64,000 nucleotides of DNA from a virus: positions 1-64,000 of IMG/VR virus record IMGVR_UViG_3300047319_001031; one strand, written 5' to 3'. The notes under the pieces are model-generated. The model did not search any database. It was not told where the DNA came from and worked only from the letters and a program-made list of their open reading frames with translations. Positions 9,210 to 19,582 of this stretch are shown one piece after another. Each line of letters begins with the position of its first letter. Position 1 is the first letter of the stretch. The position numbers and the translations under genes are program-made.

Positions 9210-9461
9210 ATGGACGACACCATCGTCCGCATCCGCAAGATCGACAACGGCTTCGTTGTCTGCGCGTGCGACCCGGCGATTCAAGCCGCCAACCGCGATC
9301 CGAAGAAACCCTATCGAGATCCGGAGTGTGAGTACGCGTTCGACACGTTCGAGAAAGTGATCAAGTGGCTTAAGGCGAATGTCGACACGCTGGTGCCGGA
9401 ACCCGATGACCAATCGGAATACGCCAACAGCTTCGATAAGGCCGTCGCAGAGGAAAGGTAG
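9210..9461 (+). CDS. Small conserved-looking protein
   Basis: An 83-residue acidic protein with strands near the start (TIVRIRKIDNGFVVCACD) followed by a helix (TFEKVIKWLKANVDTL). Similar small proteins occur in phage structural regions. The function is unknown. It is packed 6 nt after the previous gene and 2 nt before the next. Confidence 0.65.
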   Translation: MDDTIVRIRKIDNGFVVCACDPAIQAANRDPKKPYRDPECEYAFDTFEKVIKWLKANVDTLVPEPDDQSEYANSFDKAVAEER

Positions 9462-9463
9462 TC

Positions 9464-9847
9464 ATGGGTAACGATCTATTCGGCAACAATCTGGACGAGG
9501 AGCCGGGGCTGCCCGAGCTTCGGATGGAAGCCGCGGTCGTGCGGGATGCGCCCGTGCGTGAAGTGGTGAAGCCTGTCGTAACTGAACCGCGCGTGCGCAT
9601 CATGCTTGAAGAGAACGACAGCATTCCACCCACCGGACTGTTCCTTCAAGCGGACGGTCGCGCGTATATGATCAAGCCGAGTCTTGCGGTTGATGTGCCG
9701 ATGTGCATCATCCACATTCTGGATACCGCGATCATGGCGACACCGATCGTTGATCCGGTGACCCGACAGGTCACAGGGTTCCGCGATCGGCTACGGTTCC
9801 CCTACCGCGTACTGGCTCACGTTCCGGCGCACAAAGAGGCGGCTTAA
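9464..9847 (+). CDS. Hypothetical virion-region protein
   Basis: A 127-residue protein. After a charged N-terminal 45 residues it carries beta-like segments (MIKPSLAVDVPMCIIHILDT; TGFRDRLRFPYRVLAHV). No motif was recognised. AGAGGAAAG before the ATG supports the start. Confidence 0.6.
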   Translation: MGNDLFGNNLDEEPGLPELRMEAAVVRDAPVREVVKPVVTEPRVRIMLEENDSIPPTGLFLQADGRAYMIKPSLAVDVPMCIIHILDTAIMATPIVDPVTRQVTGFRDRLRFPYRVLAHVPAHKEAA

Positions 9848-9849
9848 CC

Positions 9850-10608
9850 GTGGATCTTGCCGACGCGCTCGACGAGCTGCGCGTCGGTATCCTGCGCGAC
9901 TTCTCGACCCTCAAGTCCGGTACGCCACCGGACGATCATTACTGGACGGATAAGCGACTCGTCGCCTACATCGACGACGCGCACAAGCGCTTCGCGCGCA
10001 TGACGCTGTGCATTCACGATGACACGACGCCCAACGTCACCCGGGTTGTGTTGAATGACGGCAAGGACATCTACCAGCTGCACCAGTCGATTCTGATGGT
10101 GCTCTCGGCGCGGCATCAGGATGACCAGCAGGACATGGTGCGCATCACGCACCAGCGCGTGGCCAACACCCAGAACACGTACACCGAGGACTTCGAGTTC
10201 GCGATCGTCACCACGCCCGGCAAGCCGGTGCGGTTCACGACCGACGAGGGCATGGACCCGACACGCAATCACGCCATCCGCATGCGCTTTCTAGGCGTGC
10301 CGGATGACACGCAGGTGGGCAAGGTGGTGTATCTGCGCGTGATTCGTAAGCCGATCGCGTCGGTCACGCTCGACAACATGGATGCGGAGTTCGAGATCCC
10401 CGAGGAATACCACCTCGACATGTTGGAGTGGGGCGCGTTCCGTGCGCTGCGCAACTGGGACATCGATTCTGAAGATCGCGCGAAGGCGGTGCAGCATCGT
10501 GAGCGTTTTGAGCTGGCGGTCAAGGAATGCAAGCGTGACATCGAGCGCAAGACGTGGGCGCCGTACATGTGGCAGTTCGGGCAGGCAAGCTGGTCTTACG
10601 TGAAGTGA
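9850..10608 (+). CDS. Head-tail adaptor-like protein (DUF6682 type)
   Basis: A 252-residue protein starting with GTG. It opens with a helix (DALDELRVGILRDF) and a W-T-D-K-R-L-V-A-Y-I-D-D motif, and has a late helical part with EEYHLDMLEWGAFRALR. This arrangement is typical of the phage adaptor family that plugs the portal and joins it to the tail. The match is by memory of the family pattern, not by a search. Confidence 0.7.
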   Translation: MDLADALDELRVGILRDFSTLKSGTPPDDHYWTDKRLVAYIDDAHKRFARMTLCIHDDTTPNVTRVVLNDGKDIYQLHQSILMVLSARHQDDQQDMVRITHQRVANTQNTYTEDFEFAIVTTPGKPVRFTTDEGMDPTRNHAIRMRFLGVPDDTQVGKVVYLRVIRKPIASVTLDNMDAEFEIPEEYHLDMLEWGAFRALRNWDIDSEDRAKAVQHRERFELAVKECKRDIERKTWAPYMWQFGQASWSYVK

Positions 10609-10615
10609 ACTGATC

Positions 10616-11983
10616 ATGGCTACTACCCAATATCCCGGCAGTGACGCACTCGATCGACGGTACCCGGTGGGCTATCAGATGCCAGCACCACCGGGTGGCT
10701 ACGCGCCCGGTTCGCCGGAAGCGTTGACGATGGGCACTCGTCCGCAGCCTGTCTACAAGCCCAACGCCCCAGTGGACATGACTGCGGCGAACGCTGCGCT
10801 TAGGGCACGGCAGGCGGCGAATCCGCCCGGGGGTCGTCCCGGCGCATTCGACGCGCCCACAGCGGCGGATTTTCCGCGGACGACTGGGGCGTATCAGGAC
10901 CTCATTTCGCAGCGAGATGACGCGATTCGTCGTGGCGACATGCCCGGTCGGGTGGGTAGTGTGCTTGCTGGGTCGGCTGCACTGATTCCTGCTGCTGCAG
11001 TCGACACGTATCAGGGATTGAAGACGGCAGCGCAGCCATTGCTTAGTGGTGGACAGAATTTCTTGAGTGCGCTCACTAGTGGATTTATTCCGCGTGCCAA
11101 TGCTGCGGCGACAACTGCTGCGGCGAAGGCGACGACCGCAGCTCAATCCACTGCTGCCGCTGCCGCCCCTGTTCCGTTTGAATCCGGATACAGCGATACG
11201 CCGACTACACCCGGTGGCACCAAGGGCACGCCGGAATCAGCTGACTCGAATGCGCGGTGGAATGCGTTTGTTCAGTCGCAGCTCGGAAGTCTGAACGCGC
11301 AGCCTGTCGCTCCGGGACCGATGGACCCTACGGGTAGCGGGCGCATGCCCACGTGGACCAAGCAAGCAGGTGAAGCAGCGATCGCTGCGGGCGGTGCGCC
11401 GCGAAATCTTGATTATGGCTATGGTACTGCGATCGTGGGATCGGGTCGGGGGAGCAAGGGGCAGTTCAACACCTTCACGGGTGTCGGCCAAGGTCCGGCG
11501 CCTATGGGTGGTGCAGGCTATTACGGGCCGAGCGGTGGACCCGGTGGCGCGCGTGGTGGTGGCAGCATAGATGACATTGTCGATTCACACATGCGTGATG
11601 TCATCGCGCAACACGATCAGTACAGCAACGATGGCACGATGACCGGTATGCGCAAAGCGCACGAGCTGCGCGGTTATCTGGCGCGGCTCGAAGGGCTGAG
11701 GCAAGGCGAGGCAACGCGTCAGTACCAGCAAGGAATTGTTGGTACGCAGCAAGGACAGCTTCAATTGCAAAGAGAGCAGACAGCCCCGGATACCTTCATC
11801 AAGGCTCTGACGGCAACGCAAATTGCTGACAAGAAGTGGGAAGAAGCCGAGAGGTCGAAGCGTTCTTATGGGGGTGAAGCGCCGGCAGCGCCGCCACAAA
11901 CTCTAACGCCGGGGACGTATGTCTACAACCCTATGACCAAGACCAAGGAGTGGGTGGGTTGGCAAGGTTTGGCGAGTCCTTAA
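10616..11983 (+). CDS. Gly/Ala/Pro-rich internal virion protein (putative)
   Basis: A 455-residue, low-complexity protein rich in Gly, Ala, Pro and Thr with a helical section near residues 325-400 (helices with Gln/Arg/Glu). It lies between the adaptor and the giant virion protein, where podoviruses encode internal core or ejected proteins. Function is inferred from position only. Confidence 0.65.
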   Translation: MATTQYPGSDALDRRYPVGYQMPAPPGGYAPGSPEALTMGTRPQPVYKPNAPVDMTAANAALRARQAANPPGGRPGAFDAPTAADFPRTTGAYQDLISQRDDAIRRGDMPGRVGSVLAGSAALIPAAAVDTYQGLKTAAQPLLSGGQNFLSALTSGFIPRANAAATTAAAKATTAAQSTAAAAAPVPFESGYSDTPTTPGGTKGTPESADSNARWNAFVQSQLGSLNAQPVAPGPMDPTGSGRMPTWTKQAGEAAIAAGGAPRNLDYGYGTAIVGSGRGSKGQFNTFTGVGQGPAPMGGAGYYGPSGGPGGARGGGSIDDIVDSHMRDVIAQHDQYSNDGTMTGMRKAHELRGYLARLEGLRQGEATRQYQQGIVGTQQGQLQLQREQTAPDTFIKALTATQIADKKWEEAERSKRSYGGEAPAAPPQTLTPGTYVYNPMTKTKEWVGWQGLASP

Positions 11984-11995
11984 GCAAGGTCTGTT

Positions 11996-14900
11996 GTGCC
12001 TACTCCTGACGACTACCCGCAGCTGCAACCGCTTCCGTTCACAGCGTCTCCGGAAACGACGGCGTTCGTGCGCCGGGCGATGGCGAATATGCCGCCCCCT
12101 CCGCAGCCTGTAGCACCTGTACCACCAACGCGACCCAATAGTTTGTTGACCGACATCGGTCACGGCTTCGCTGGTGGTGCGATGGTGGATCTGCCCGAGA
12201 TGATCGGGCATGCCGCACAAGCGTTCACGCCGGATGACAGCGCCGTTAATCGCCTCGGTGCGTCGATGGTCAAGTTCGGTAAGGAGCGCGAGGAGCTGCC
12301 TCAATATCAAACGACTGGTGCGTTTGGTGCAGGGGCGAGATTTGTCGTACCCGCGTTGGGGGGATTGGCTGCGACAGCTGCTGCTGCACCCGTCGTGGGG
12401 ACCACTGCTGCAGGAGCGTTGAGCACCGCAGCGCTTGGTGCACTTTTCGGTGGCTCCACTTATCAGGACATCAAAGAGCGGGGGTTGGCCGCAGGAACTG
12501 ATCCGGATGTCGTGCATGCGCAGGCGGTTAAGGGTGGCCTTGTGCAAGGCATTGGACAGGGACTTGCGCAGATGGTTGGCGGCAGGGTTTTGGCTGGCGC
12601 TGGTGGTGCGCTGGTCAATAAAGTTATTGCGAAGGGCGGCGTGGACAACGCCATTCAGTCCTTCACCAATCCGGGTTTTTTGAAGCCGTTCGGTAAGACG
12701 ATGCTTGAGATGGCTGGTGTGCAGCTGCCACTGCAGGCAGGCACGTCTGCCGCGATGAACGAGATTGAAGAGGGTGCAGGCATCAACACCGGACAGACGT
12801 CGTGGGAAGCCGCCAAGGCCAGTCTCGCACCCACTGCCGCGATGACGATGCTGCTCTCGCCAGTTGGCGCGTGGGGCGTTCGTGCCAGCAACAAAGTAAA
12901 GGCGCGAACTGCAGAACTGGTTTCCGGTACAGATCCAACGGCGACACAGGAACAACGCAAGGTTGCGCTTGCAGCGATGGCGAAAGAAATGCGCAAGACG
13001 GCGCCGCTGCAGGATGTTACCGAGTGGCAGCAGCAAGCGGAGTTGGCGATTCTTAACGACAAGCCTGTCGGAATGAAGGCTGACTTCAAGTACACCCCCG
13101 ATGCGGAGCCTACGCCACCGCTCGCGCTGCCCGGGCCGCGGACTGCATTGCCCAGCGCGGTTCCGCTAGAACAGGCTGGTGGAACTGCAGAGCAAGCCGC
13201 CGATGAGAACGCGGCACGGATTCAAGCTGCACGCGATGCGGAAGAGGAGCGGTTAGCGGCGTTGCGTGGCGGACCACCTACTGAACCACCTGCTGAGCCG
13301 CCCGGCCCCGGTGGTGCCGGTCCCGGTGGCGTACCGCCGATGGAAGAGTCGGCTGCTGCGGCGACTGCGCGCACGCCGAAAGACAAAATCGCTGCGCAGG
13401 TTGGTGCACAGGTGGGACTGCAAGGCGAGCCCACGGCGCGCGAGATTCCACCGCGGCAGACGTTGCTCGAACGTGTGCCCCGTGCGCCCGAGTCGACGCG
13501 ACTTCTGGATTTGCCACAAGAAGCGACCAAGCAGGAACAGGTTGACGATCTGAAAAAGAATTTTCTGCCGACTGCACCGAAGGATTTGATCGCACGGTTG
13601 ATTGGGCCGTTGGAGGAGATGCCGGCGAAGATCAAGCAGTTGTGGACGGAGAAGGGTGGCGAGACTTCGGATGCGACGTACGTCAAGCATCTCGGTGATC
13701 TGTACAAACGGATCACGGGTGAAGAGATCAATGCGGAAGGAATGAAAGATGAAGGCGCCGCTCGTAACGAGCCCAGTGAAGTTGCCCCCGAAGAGCGTGC
13801 ACGGACCGAACCCGAACCAGCCCCCGTTCAAGCTGAGCCCGAAGCTGCCCCCCGTCCTGTCGAAGTGGCTCAAGCGCAAGGGGATGCCGGAACCGGGGGC
13901 GAAGCTCGCGCAGCTGCGCAAGAACCTGCGCTGACGAAGGAAGCGAAAGCCAAGGCAGCGAAAGCAGCTAACGATGCTGAAGTTACAGGATCGGTCACCG
14001 ATCTTAGGCAGTATCGGGCTCAAGACAAGGCCACTCGGCAGGAAGCGGAAAGTTTGGTTGCCGAAGCTAGGGAAGCGCTGACGACAGGACAGTTGTCGCT
14101 TGAGGAAGTTGAAGCTGCCAGAGGTGCTACTCCACTGGATACGATGCGCAACCTCAATACGGTATTGGCGAAAATCCGTAACAAAGGACGCGCCGGTGCT
14201 GCGAATGATGAGCCAGCGCCTGTCCCGAAGCAGACGAAGGAAGAGAAGGCTAAGGCGGCGAAAGCTGCAAAGGTCAGTGAAGAAACAAGACACGAGCCGC
14301 CCACTGCTGAAGAAGGTGCGCGAGCGCTCGCTGAAGGTCAACCAGCGGACGAAGGGATTTTTCCCAGAGCAGGAGGTACCGATGCCGTTATTCCCGGGCA
14401 AGAAGAACGTGGGGGCGAACCTCAAGGCGGAACTGGCGGCGGGGAAGCCGCGGGGGCAGGCGCTGGCGATCGCACTGTCGGCGTCGCGGAGGGGGGCACC
14501 GAAGCCCAAGGCGGGGAGCAAAACGCCCAAGTAAGGGAGCAGCGTCGTGCCGACAACCGGCGCTTTCGTGCGCACGGTGATTTGGCGGCATACGACGCCA
14601 AAACGCAGGCGTTGATTGCTGAGGCCAATGCACTGGAAAAGAGAGATCCCGAGTCTCCTGATCTGAGAAGGAAACGACTGGAGATCGGCCGGCGCATGAA
14701 CGAAGGGCGCAAGGAGCTGCATCGTCGAGCGATCGATGCTAATGCCGAGGCCGATCGCGTCAGAGACAAGTGGAAAGAACCGGGATGGGATGCAGGCAAT
14801 GCCCTGTATGCGATGCCGAACGCACTGAACGAAAATAATCATGCCGACACGTTGTCGTTCCTTGCGGCACGTGAGCTGCTTGGTGAAAAGTTGAGCGATG

Positions 14901-17900
14901 AAGAAAAGGCATTGCTCAGTAACCGCGGTATAGAAAAGAAAGGCACCCGCGCCAAGGAAGAAGCAGACCTCGCCATGAAGTCGTTGTCTGCTGATCAGAA
15001 AGCGCGCTGGCAGGCGCGAGTGGAGCGGATGGCGGCGTCGGCCAAACTCATGGACGAGATGGCCACCATTCGGGACGAAATCGAAAAGAAGGACAAGAAG
15101 CGAGAGGGCAGGACGGCACGCAACGTTCAGCAGGAAGCGGACGATCGGCTGGACGACGAGCAAAAACTGCAAGCGATCGACGAGAGCGTTAAGGGCTGGG
15201 TGAAAGTCACCAGCGAGTTGGGTACGCACTGGGTGGTGGAAGGGCACGAAAAGCAAGTGCTCGATGCGATGGCTGCAGCTGCCAATCGTGATGCGATCCA
15301 GAGCCGCGGATTGTCAGGGATCTCCGACGCCGCGCTGGGTGCCAAAGTGGCTTTGACGCCGCACGCTGGCACCATCATGGAACACCTCGCCAAGACGCAC
15401 AACAATCCGTTGATGCGCGTCGTGGCCAAGATGCTCGCCAAAGCCAATCCGAACGCCGAGATCGTCGAGATTCCGGGTGCTGCGTTCAATGGCGGTCGCT
15501 ATGTGCCATCGAGCCACAGGATTGAAATCGGTCGCGGTGGCATGAACCCGATTACGTTGATGCATGAGACGGTGCACTCGCTCGCGCATGCAGCGATCTA
15601 TCGCGCCATGGACAATCTCACTCGACCGTTCGCTGAACTGCACCCGCAAGAGCGAAAGGAAATGGAAGGGCTGCAGGTTATTCGCAATGCGATGGATGCG
15701 TTCGCCAAGGTAGCCGACTACAGCCGTGAGGATCATCGGCTGGCGTTGGATAACGAGCACGAATTTCTGGCCGAAGCTCTGAATAACCCGCACATTCAGG
15801 AAGCATTGGGTGGCCGGTCCGGCTGGTATGGACGAGTCGTGAATTGGGTGCGCTCGTTGTTCGGCAAGGATGCGATCAACCAGACGGATTTCGAAAAGCT
15901 GATGGACGTTACACCGTCGCTGTTCGGTAGTCCGAATCGCAGCCTTACGGAAGTGTTCAACAGCAACCTTAATCGGGCCGAGAAGATTCCCGGTTCGCCG
16001 CCGCAGTTGATTGGGGAGACGAAGGCCGCGTTCTCCAAGGCCGCTGAGCTGATGTCACAGGCCCGCAAATTGGTGCCCTCGGACCTGGATCTGAAGGCGC
16101 TTGCCTTGTGGCTTAAGGGCACGACGGTCAACAATAAGCAGCACATGCTGCGTAATTATCGCGAGCGGGTGGTTCGAGAATTCCCGAAAGTGGCGCCCCT
16201 ATTCGACCGGGTGATTGCTGCGCATGACGCTATTCAACGGGTGACCCAGAGTCGCAATGCCGGTACGCAGCATTTGATGAATGCACCGGGAGAAGGAAAC
16301 GATCAGGTACGCGAAGCGGCCAAGTTCGCACACGAGAATAAACAGCAGGCACGGGAGATGTTCGAACTGCAACGTCGTGAACGTGACGCGGGGGTATTTT
16401 CCGGCGACACATGGAAGCAGGCTGAGGCACGTGGCGTTACCCGAGACATGTTCAACAGTCCGCTCGCTGTCGAAAACCGGACCAAGATGGCAGCCATGCG
16501 TGCGCGCGATCTCGCGCGTTTCGAAAAGGAATTTGCTGCAGCCAAAAACCTGAACCCAGCGCTTACCAAAGACACGTGGAATGGCCCGCTTACGGCAACT
16601 CGTGTGTACGACCACATGGCTACCTATCATGAGCTGACGCTGCAGCGCACCGCCATGGAGCAGTTGGCAGCGATGCGCAAGACGTGGGGTCTGAACACTG
16701 ACCCGAGTCTTTACTGGAAGGCGCATACCTACGGTAAAGACAACCGGGCGATTACCGATCCGCGTGTACAGCTGCAGAATGTGAAGGCTGCCATTGCGAG
16801 ATCGCGCGCTGCGACGGCTGCCGCAATAGAAAAAGCGGGCTTTGATCCGAAGTCCAAGTTTGGTCAGGACGTCACTTCCTACCGTGAAGCGTCCGAGTCG
16901 ATGCTCAACGAAGCCAATCGACAGGCCAATGTTCCGTACTCACCTCGTACGCGTCCGGGCGAATTTTTCCTGCACGCTGAGATTGCCGATAAGCCCGGAC
17001 TCTACGAGCGTGTGCGTTCGATTGTGCGCCCTGAGTTTGATCCCAAAAATCCCAATGCCGGTGGTCTCGGTCGCGACATGGGACCCGAGCTGAAGGGCGG
17101 CAGCCGCACGATTCGCATGCACTTCGACAATGAAGGGCAGCTGAAATATGCGGAGCAGCGGCTGCAAGCGTTGCGCGATGAGGGAGCGTTTCACACCAAG
17201 GCGAAGGAGGGTTTGCCGAGTGAGGACACGTTTGCTTCGGGTACGGTCATTGGCGATGCCAAACCGCATGAGGGTGCTACTGCAGGCTGGGTGCGCGCGT
17301 TCGAAAAACGTATTGATGACAACCCGGACTGGAAGGGCGACGTCAAACAGCAAATGAAGCAGGAGGTGCGGCAGGCGTACATCAACAGTTTGACCGAGAT
17401 GAATCCGCTCAAGGCGCTAAAACACGCCGACAAATCGGCTGGTGCCAGCACTGACATGGTGCGCGGATACTCCGATCGTTTGCAGCGTGGTACCACCCAG
17501 TTGTCGGCTATTCGTGCCGCATCGCTTATGGGTGATGCGATGAATCAGCTTAATAATGCGATGGGGGAAATTGAAAAGCAGCCGGCGAATTTTACCGAGC
17601 ATAAAAATAAACTTGCGGTATTTGCGACGGAAGCCAAACGTCGCGTTGACGATACGCGGACCGCGGTCAATACGCCGTTTCGGGATGCCATCAGGGCCAT
17701 CGCAGCGCCGTTCCGACTGGCGCTTTCACCTGCGTATCTGATGATGACCGCGTACCAACCGTGGCAAATGACGCTGCCGTGGCTTGGTGGCAAGCACGGC
17801 TACGTCACAAGCGCGGCGACCATGGCACGTAACTACGGTGTCTCGCACGCGATGATGAGCGCCATGATCACGGACGCGTATCAAAACAGTTCCGGCACGA

Positions 17901-19429
17901 GCAAATTCCAGAAGCTCGTTGATGCCGCTAATCCCGCGGCGTACTTCAGCAACATCAAGCGAGCAGACGGCACGTACTTGTTTGATGGAGCGAAGCTGGA
18001 AGCGGTCAATCGGCTTGCGGAGTCTGGTCTGACTGCGTTCGGTCAGTACAACCAGATCTGGCGTCCGCAAACGACCGAAGGATTCGAGGCCGCGAAAGGT
18101 GGGCTGCAGCAAGCCAATCGTCTTGCGTCGCTGCTTCCGCATTACGTCGAGATGTCGAATCGCATCGTGGCGTACCTGTCTGCACACGAGCTATATCTCA
18201 CCAAGGGCATCAAGTACGCGGAGGGGGCTACCAAGGCAGAGCGGGCGAAAGCGCGCGACGACATGATGAACGCCGCGTCGGCGGAACAGAAACGGGCGGC
18301 AGAGGAATACGCACTCGGCATGATCCGTGATACGGACGGTGATCATTCGCAAGGCAATATCGCGCGCATGTTCGGACGGCACGGCTTTATTGGCGGATCG
18401 ACGCCACTGGTTGTCGGCTTCGGTCAGTACGATCTGCAGATGGTCGAGTCGATGATCCGCAGCATGGTTACAGCAGCGGGTAGGGGCGACATTAAGAACA
18501 CAGGAGCCAAGGTCGCTGCGAAGCAACTGGCCGGCGTCGTCGCGATGACATCACTCATGGCCGGTACGCTGGGCGCACCGTTCATGGGACTCATGACCGG
18601 CCTGTGGAATCGTCTTGGTTCGATGTTTCAGGATGATGCCGACACGCCACCAGACTTCGAGAAAAGCTGGCGTGACGCGATGGAAGGAATTTTCGGTGAG
18701 AAGGGTGGCGAGATTGTGTCGCGAGGTCTGCCACATCTGCTCGACTTCGACATGAGCCAGCGCTCCGGTTATCAGGATCTCGCGCCGTTTACTAACTTCC
18801 TCACTGATCGTCAGAAGATCGACGACACGATCAAAACGCAGGCGATGAATTTTCTCGGCCCAGCCGTGGGCGTGGGTGTGGGGGTCGCCACAGGTTCAGC
18901 TGCTGCCATTCGTGGCAACTGGCCGCAAGCCATTGACGATGCGTTGCCAGCGTTTGCTCGCAATCTTTTCAAGGCGGGGCGTTTGGCGGCGTATGGGTAT
19001 GAGCGCAAGAGTGATGGCAATGCGCCGATTCCGTTGCATGTGTCGACATGGAACGTGGTCATGCAGGCGGGTGGTTTTGGTTCGGCAGCAAAAGAAGAAG
19101 AAGGAGAGATGCAGAATTATTGGAACGTCAACCAAGCCATCATGCAGCAGCGGATTGCCAAGATTCGCAACAAGTGGCTGGTTGCGCAGGATCACGGTGA
19201 TGCTGCTGGTGTGGGCGATGCAATGGAAGATCTTGTTCACATCGCTGAGGTACAGCCGCAGTACGCAGGTGCTCCTAGCTCGGTCGGACCAGCGTACAAG
19301 GCGCGACAGCAGGCGGTGGCGCTGGGTCAAATGACTGGTGGTGTAGGAGTGCACAAACGTGCCTTGCCGTTCTTCATGCAGTTTCAGGGTGCCAATCACT
19401 ACCCTGAGCTGGCAGCACCGAACTACTGA
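11996..19429 (+). CDS. Giant internal virion protein with HExxH motif
   Basis: A 2477-residue protein, over 11% of the window. The GTG start has AAGG 7 nt upstream. The first 300 residues contain several Gly/Ala-rich hydrophobic segments. Residues about 370-850 are Pro/Glu/Ala-rich and probably disordered. Around residue 1190 a HETVHSLAH motif fits a zinc metallopeptidase (HExxH). The C-terminal 1000 residues are helical, with a TPLVVGFG segment near 2140 recalling the PLxRFG motif of large podovirus proteins, then hydrophobic stretches near 2175-2210. It is probably an ejected core protein that helps DNA cross the cell envelope. The peptidase could be self-processing or act on the cell wall or host proteins. 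Confidence 0.8.
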   Translation: MPTPDDYPQLQPLPFTASPETTAFVRRAMANMPPPPQPVAPVPPTRPNSLLTDIGHGFAGGAMVDLPEMIGHAAQAFTPDDSAVNRLGASMVKFGKEREELPQYQTTGAFGAGARFVVPALGGLAATAAAAPVVGTTAAGALSTAALGALFGGSTYQDIKERGLAAGTDPDVVHAQAVKGGLVQGIGQGLAQMVGGRVLAGAGGALVNKVIAKGGVDNAIQSFTNPGFLKPFGKTMLEMAGVQLPLQAGTSAAMNEIEEGAGINTGQTSWEAAKASLAPTAAMTMLLSPVGAWGVRASNKVKARTAELVSGTDPTATQEQRKVALAAMAKEMRKTAPLQDVTEWQQQAELAILNDKPVGMKADFKYTPDAEPTPPLALPGPRTALPSAVPLEQAGGTAEQAADENAARIQAARDAEEERLAALRGGPPTEPPAEPPGPGGAGPGGVPPMEESAAAATARTPKDKIAAQVGAQVGLQGEPTAREIPPRQTLLERVPRAPESTRLLDLPQEATKQEQVDDLKKNFLPTAPKDLIARLIGPLEEMPAKIKQLWTEKGGETSDATYVKHLGDLYKRITGEEINAEGMKDEGAARNEPSEVAPEERARTEPEPAPVQAEPEAAPRPVEVAQAQGDAGTGGEARAAAQEPALTKEAKAKAAKAANDAEVTGSVTDLRQYRAQDKATRQEAESLVAEAREALTTGQLSLEEVEAARGATPLDTMRNLNTVLAKIRNKGRAGAANDEPAPVPKQTKEEKAKAAKAAKVSEETRHEPPTAEEGARALAEGQPADEGIFPRAGGTDAVIPGQEERGGEPQGGTGGGEAAGAGAGDRTVGVAEGGTEAQGGEQNAQVREQRRADNRRFRAHGDLAAYDAKTQALIAEANALEKRDPESPDLRRKRLEIGRRMNEGRKELHRRAIDANAEADRVRDKWKEPGWDAGNALYAMPNALNENNHADTLSFLAARELLGEKLSDEEKALLSNRGIEKKGTRAKEEADLAMKSLSADQKARWQARVERMAASAKLMDEMATIRDEIEKKDKKREGRTARNVQQEADDRLDDEQKLQAIDESVKGWVKVTSELGTHWVVEGHEKQVLDAMAAAANRDAIQSRGLSGISDAALGAKVALTPHAGTIMEHLAKTHNNPLMRVVAKMLAKANPNAEIVEIPGAAFNGGRYVPSSHRIEIGRGGMNPITLMHETVHSLAHAAIYRAMDNLTRPFAELHPQERKEMEGLQVIRNAMDAFAKVADYSREDHRLALDNEHEFLAEALNNPHIQEALGGRSGWYGRVVNWVRSLFGKDAINQTDFEKLMDVTPSLFGSPNRSLTEVFNSNLNRAEKIPGSPPQLIGETKAAFSKAAELMSQARKLVPSDLDLKALALWLKGTTVNNKQHMLRNYRERVVREFPKVAPLFDRVIAAHDAIQRVTQSRNAGTQHLMNAPGEGNDQVREAAKFAHENKQQAREMFELQRRERDAGVFSGDTWKQAEARGVTRDMFNSPLAVENRTKMAAMRARDLARFEKEFAAAKNLNPALTKDTWNGPLTATRVYDHMATYHELTLQRTAMEQLAAMRKTWGLNTDPSLYWKAHTYGKDNRAITDPRVQLQNVKAAIARSRAATAAAIEKAGFDPKSKFGQDVTSYREASESMLNEANRQANVPYSPRTRPGEFFLHAEIADKPGLYERVRSIVRPEFDPKNPNAGGLGRDMGPELKGGSRTIRMHFDNEGQLKYAEQRLQALRDEGAFHTKAKEGLPSEDTFASGTVIGDAKPHEGATAGWVRAFEKRIDDNPDWKGDVKQQMKQEVRQAYINSLTEMNPLKALKHADKSAGASTDMVRGYSDRLQRGTTQLSAIRAASLMGDAMNQLNNAMGEIEKQPANFTEHKNKLAVFATEAKRRVDDTRTAVNTPFRDAIRAIAAPFRLALSPAYLMMTAYQPWQMTLPWLGGKHGYVTSAATMARNYGVSHAMMSAMITDAYQNSSGTSKFQKLVDAANPAAYFSNIKRADGTYLFDGAKLEAVNRLAESGLTAFGQYNQIWRPQTTEGFEAAKGGLQQANRLASLLPHYVEMSNRIVAYLSAHELYLTKGIKYAEGATKAERAKARDDMMNAASAEQKRAAEEYALGMIRDTDGDHSQGNIARMFGRHGFIGGSTPLVVGFGQYDLQMVESMIRSMVTAAGRGDIKNTGAKVAAKQLAGVVAMTSLMAGTLGAPFMGLMTGLWNRLGSMFQDDADTPPDFEKSWRDAMEGIFGEKGGEIVSRGLPHLLDFDMSQRSGYQDLAPFTNFLTDRQKIDDTIKTQAMNFLGPAVGVGVGVATGSAAAIRGNWPQAIDDALPAFARNLFKAGRLAAYGYERKSDGNAPIPLHVSTWNVVMQAGGFGSAAKEEEGEMQNYWNVNQAIMQQRIAKIRNKWLVAQDHGDAAGVGDAMEDLVHIAEVQPQYAGAPSSVGPAYKARQQAVALGQMTGGVGVHKRALPFFMQFQGANHYPELAAPNY

Positions 19430-19438
19430 GGAAGCCCC

Positions 19439-19579
19439 ATGCCATTGACGAAAGAAGAACTGTCCGCTGCGGTAGCAAATCTGTGGGGCAAGATTGCACG
19501 GCACATGTACGTCGTTCTCGTGCTGGAAGCTGTTGCCGCTTTGGTCGTTGGCTATCTTGTTGGTCGTGCGGGGCACTGA
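19439..19579 (+). CDS. Small single-pass membrane protein
   Basis: A 46-residue protein. An amphipathic charged N-terminus of 23 residues is followed by one hydrophobic segment (about residues 24-41, VVLVLEAVAALVVGYLV) and a short basic tail. GAGGAAG precedes the ATG. It lies 9 nt after the giant virion gene. A holin-like or envelope-associated role is possible but not shown. Confidence 0.7.
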   Translation: MPLTKEELSAAVANLWGKIARHMYVVLVLEAVAALVVGYLVGRAGH

Positions 19580-19582
19580 CTT

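Noticed and set aside
7197-9413. A 738-codon antisense ORF opposite the capsid and next genes
   Set aside because: It mirrors the codon bias of real + strand genes, has no Shine-Dalgarno and crosses gene boundaries. It is a shadow.
13253-15256. A 667-codon antisense ORF inside the giant virion gene
   Set aside because: Composition rich in Leu, Arg, Phe and Ser as expected from the complementary strand of G+C-rich third positions.
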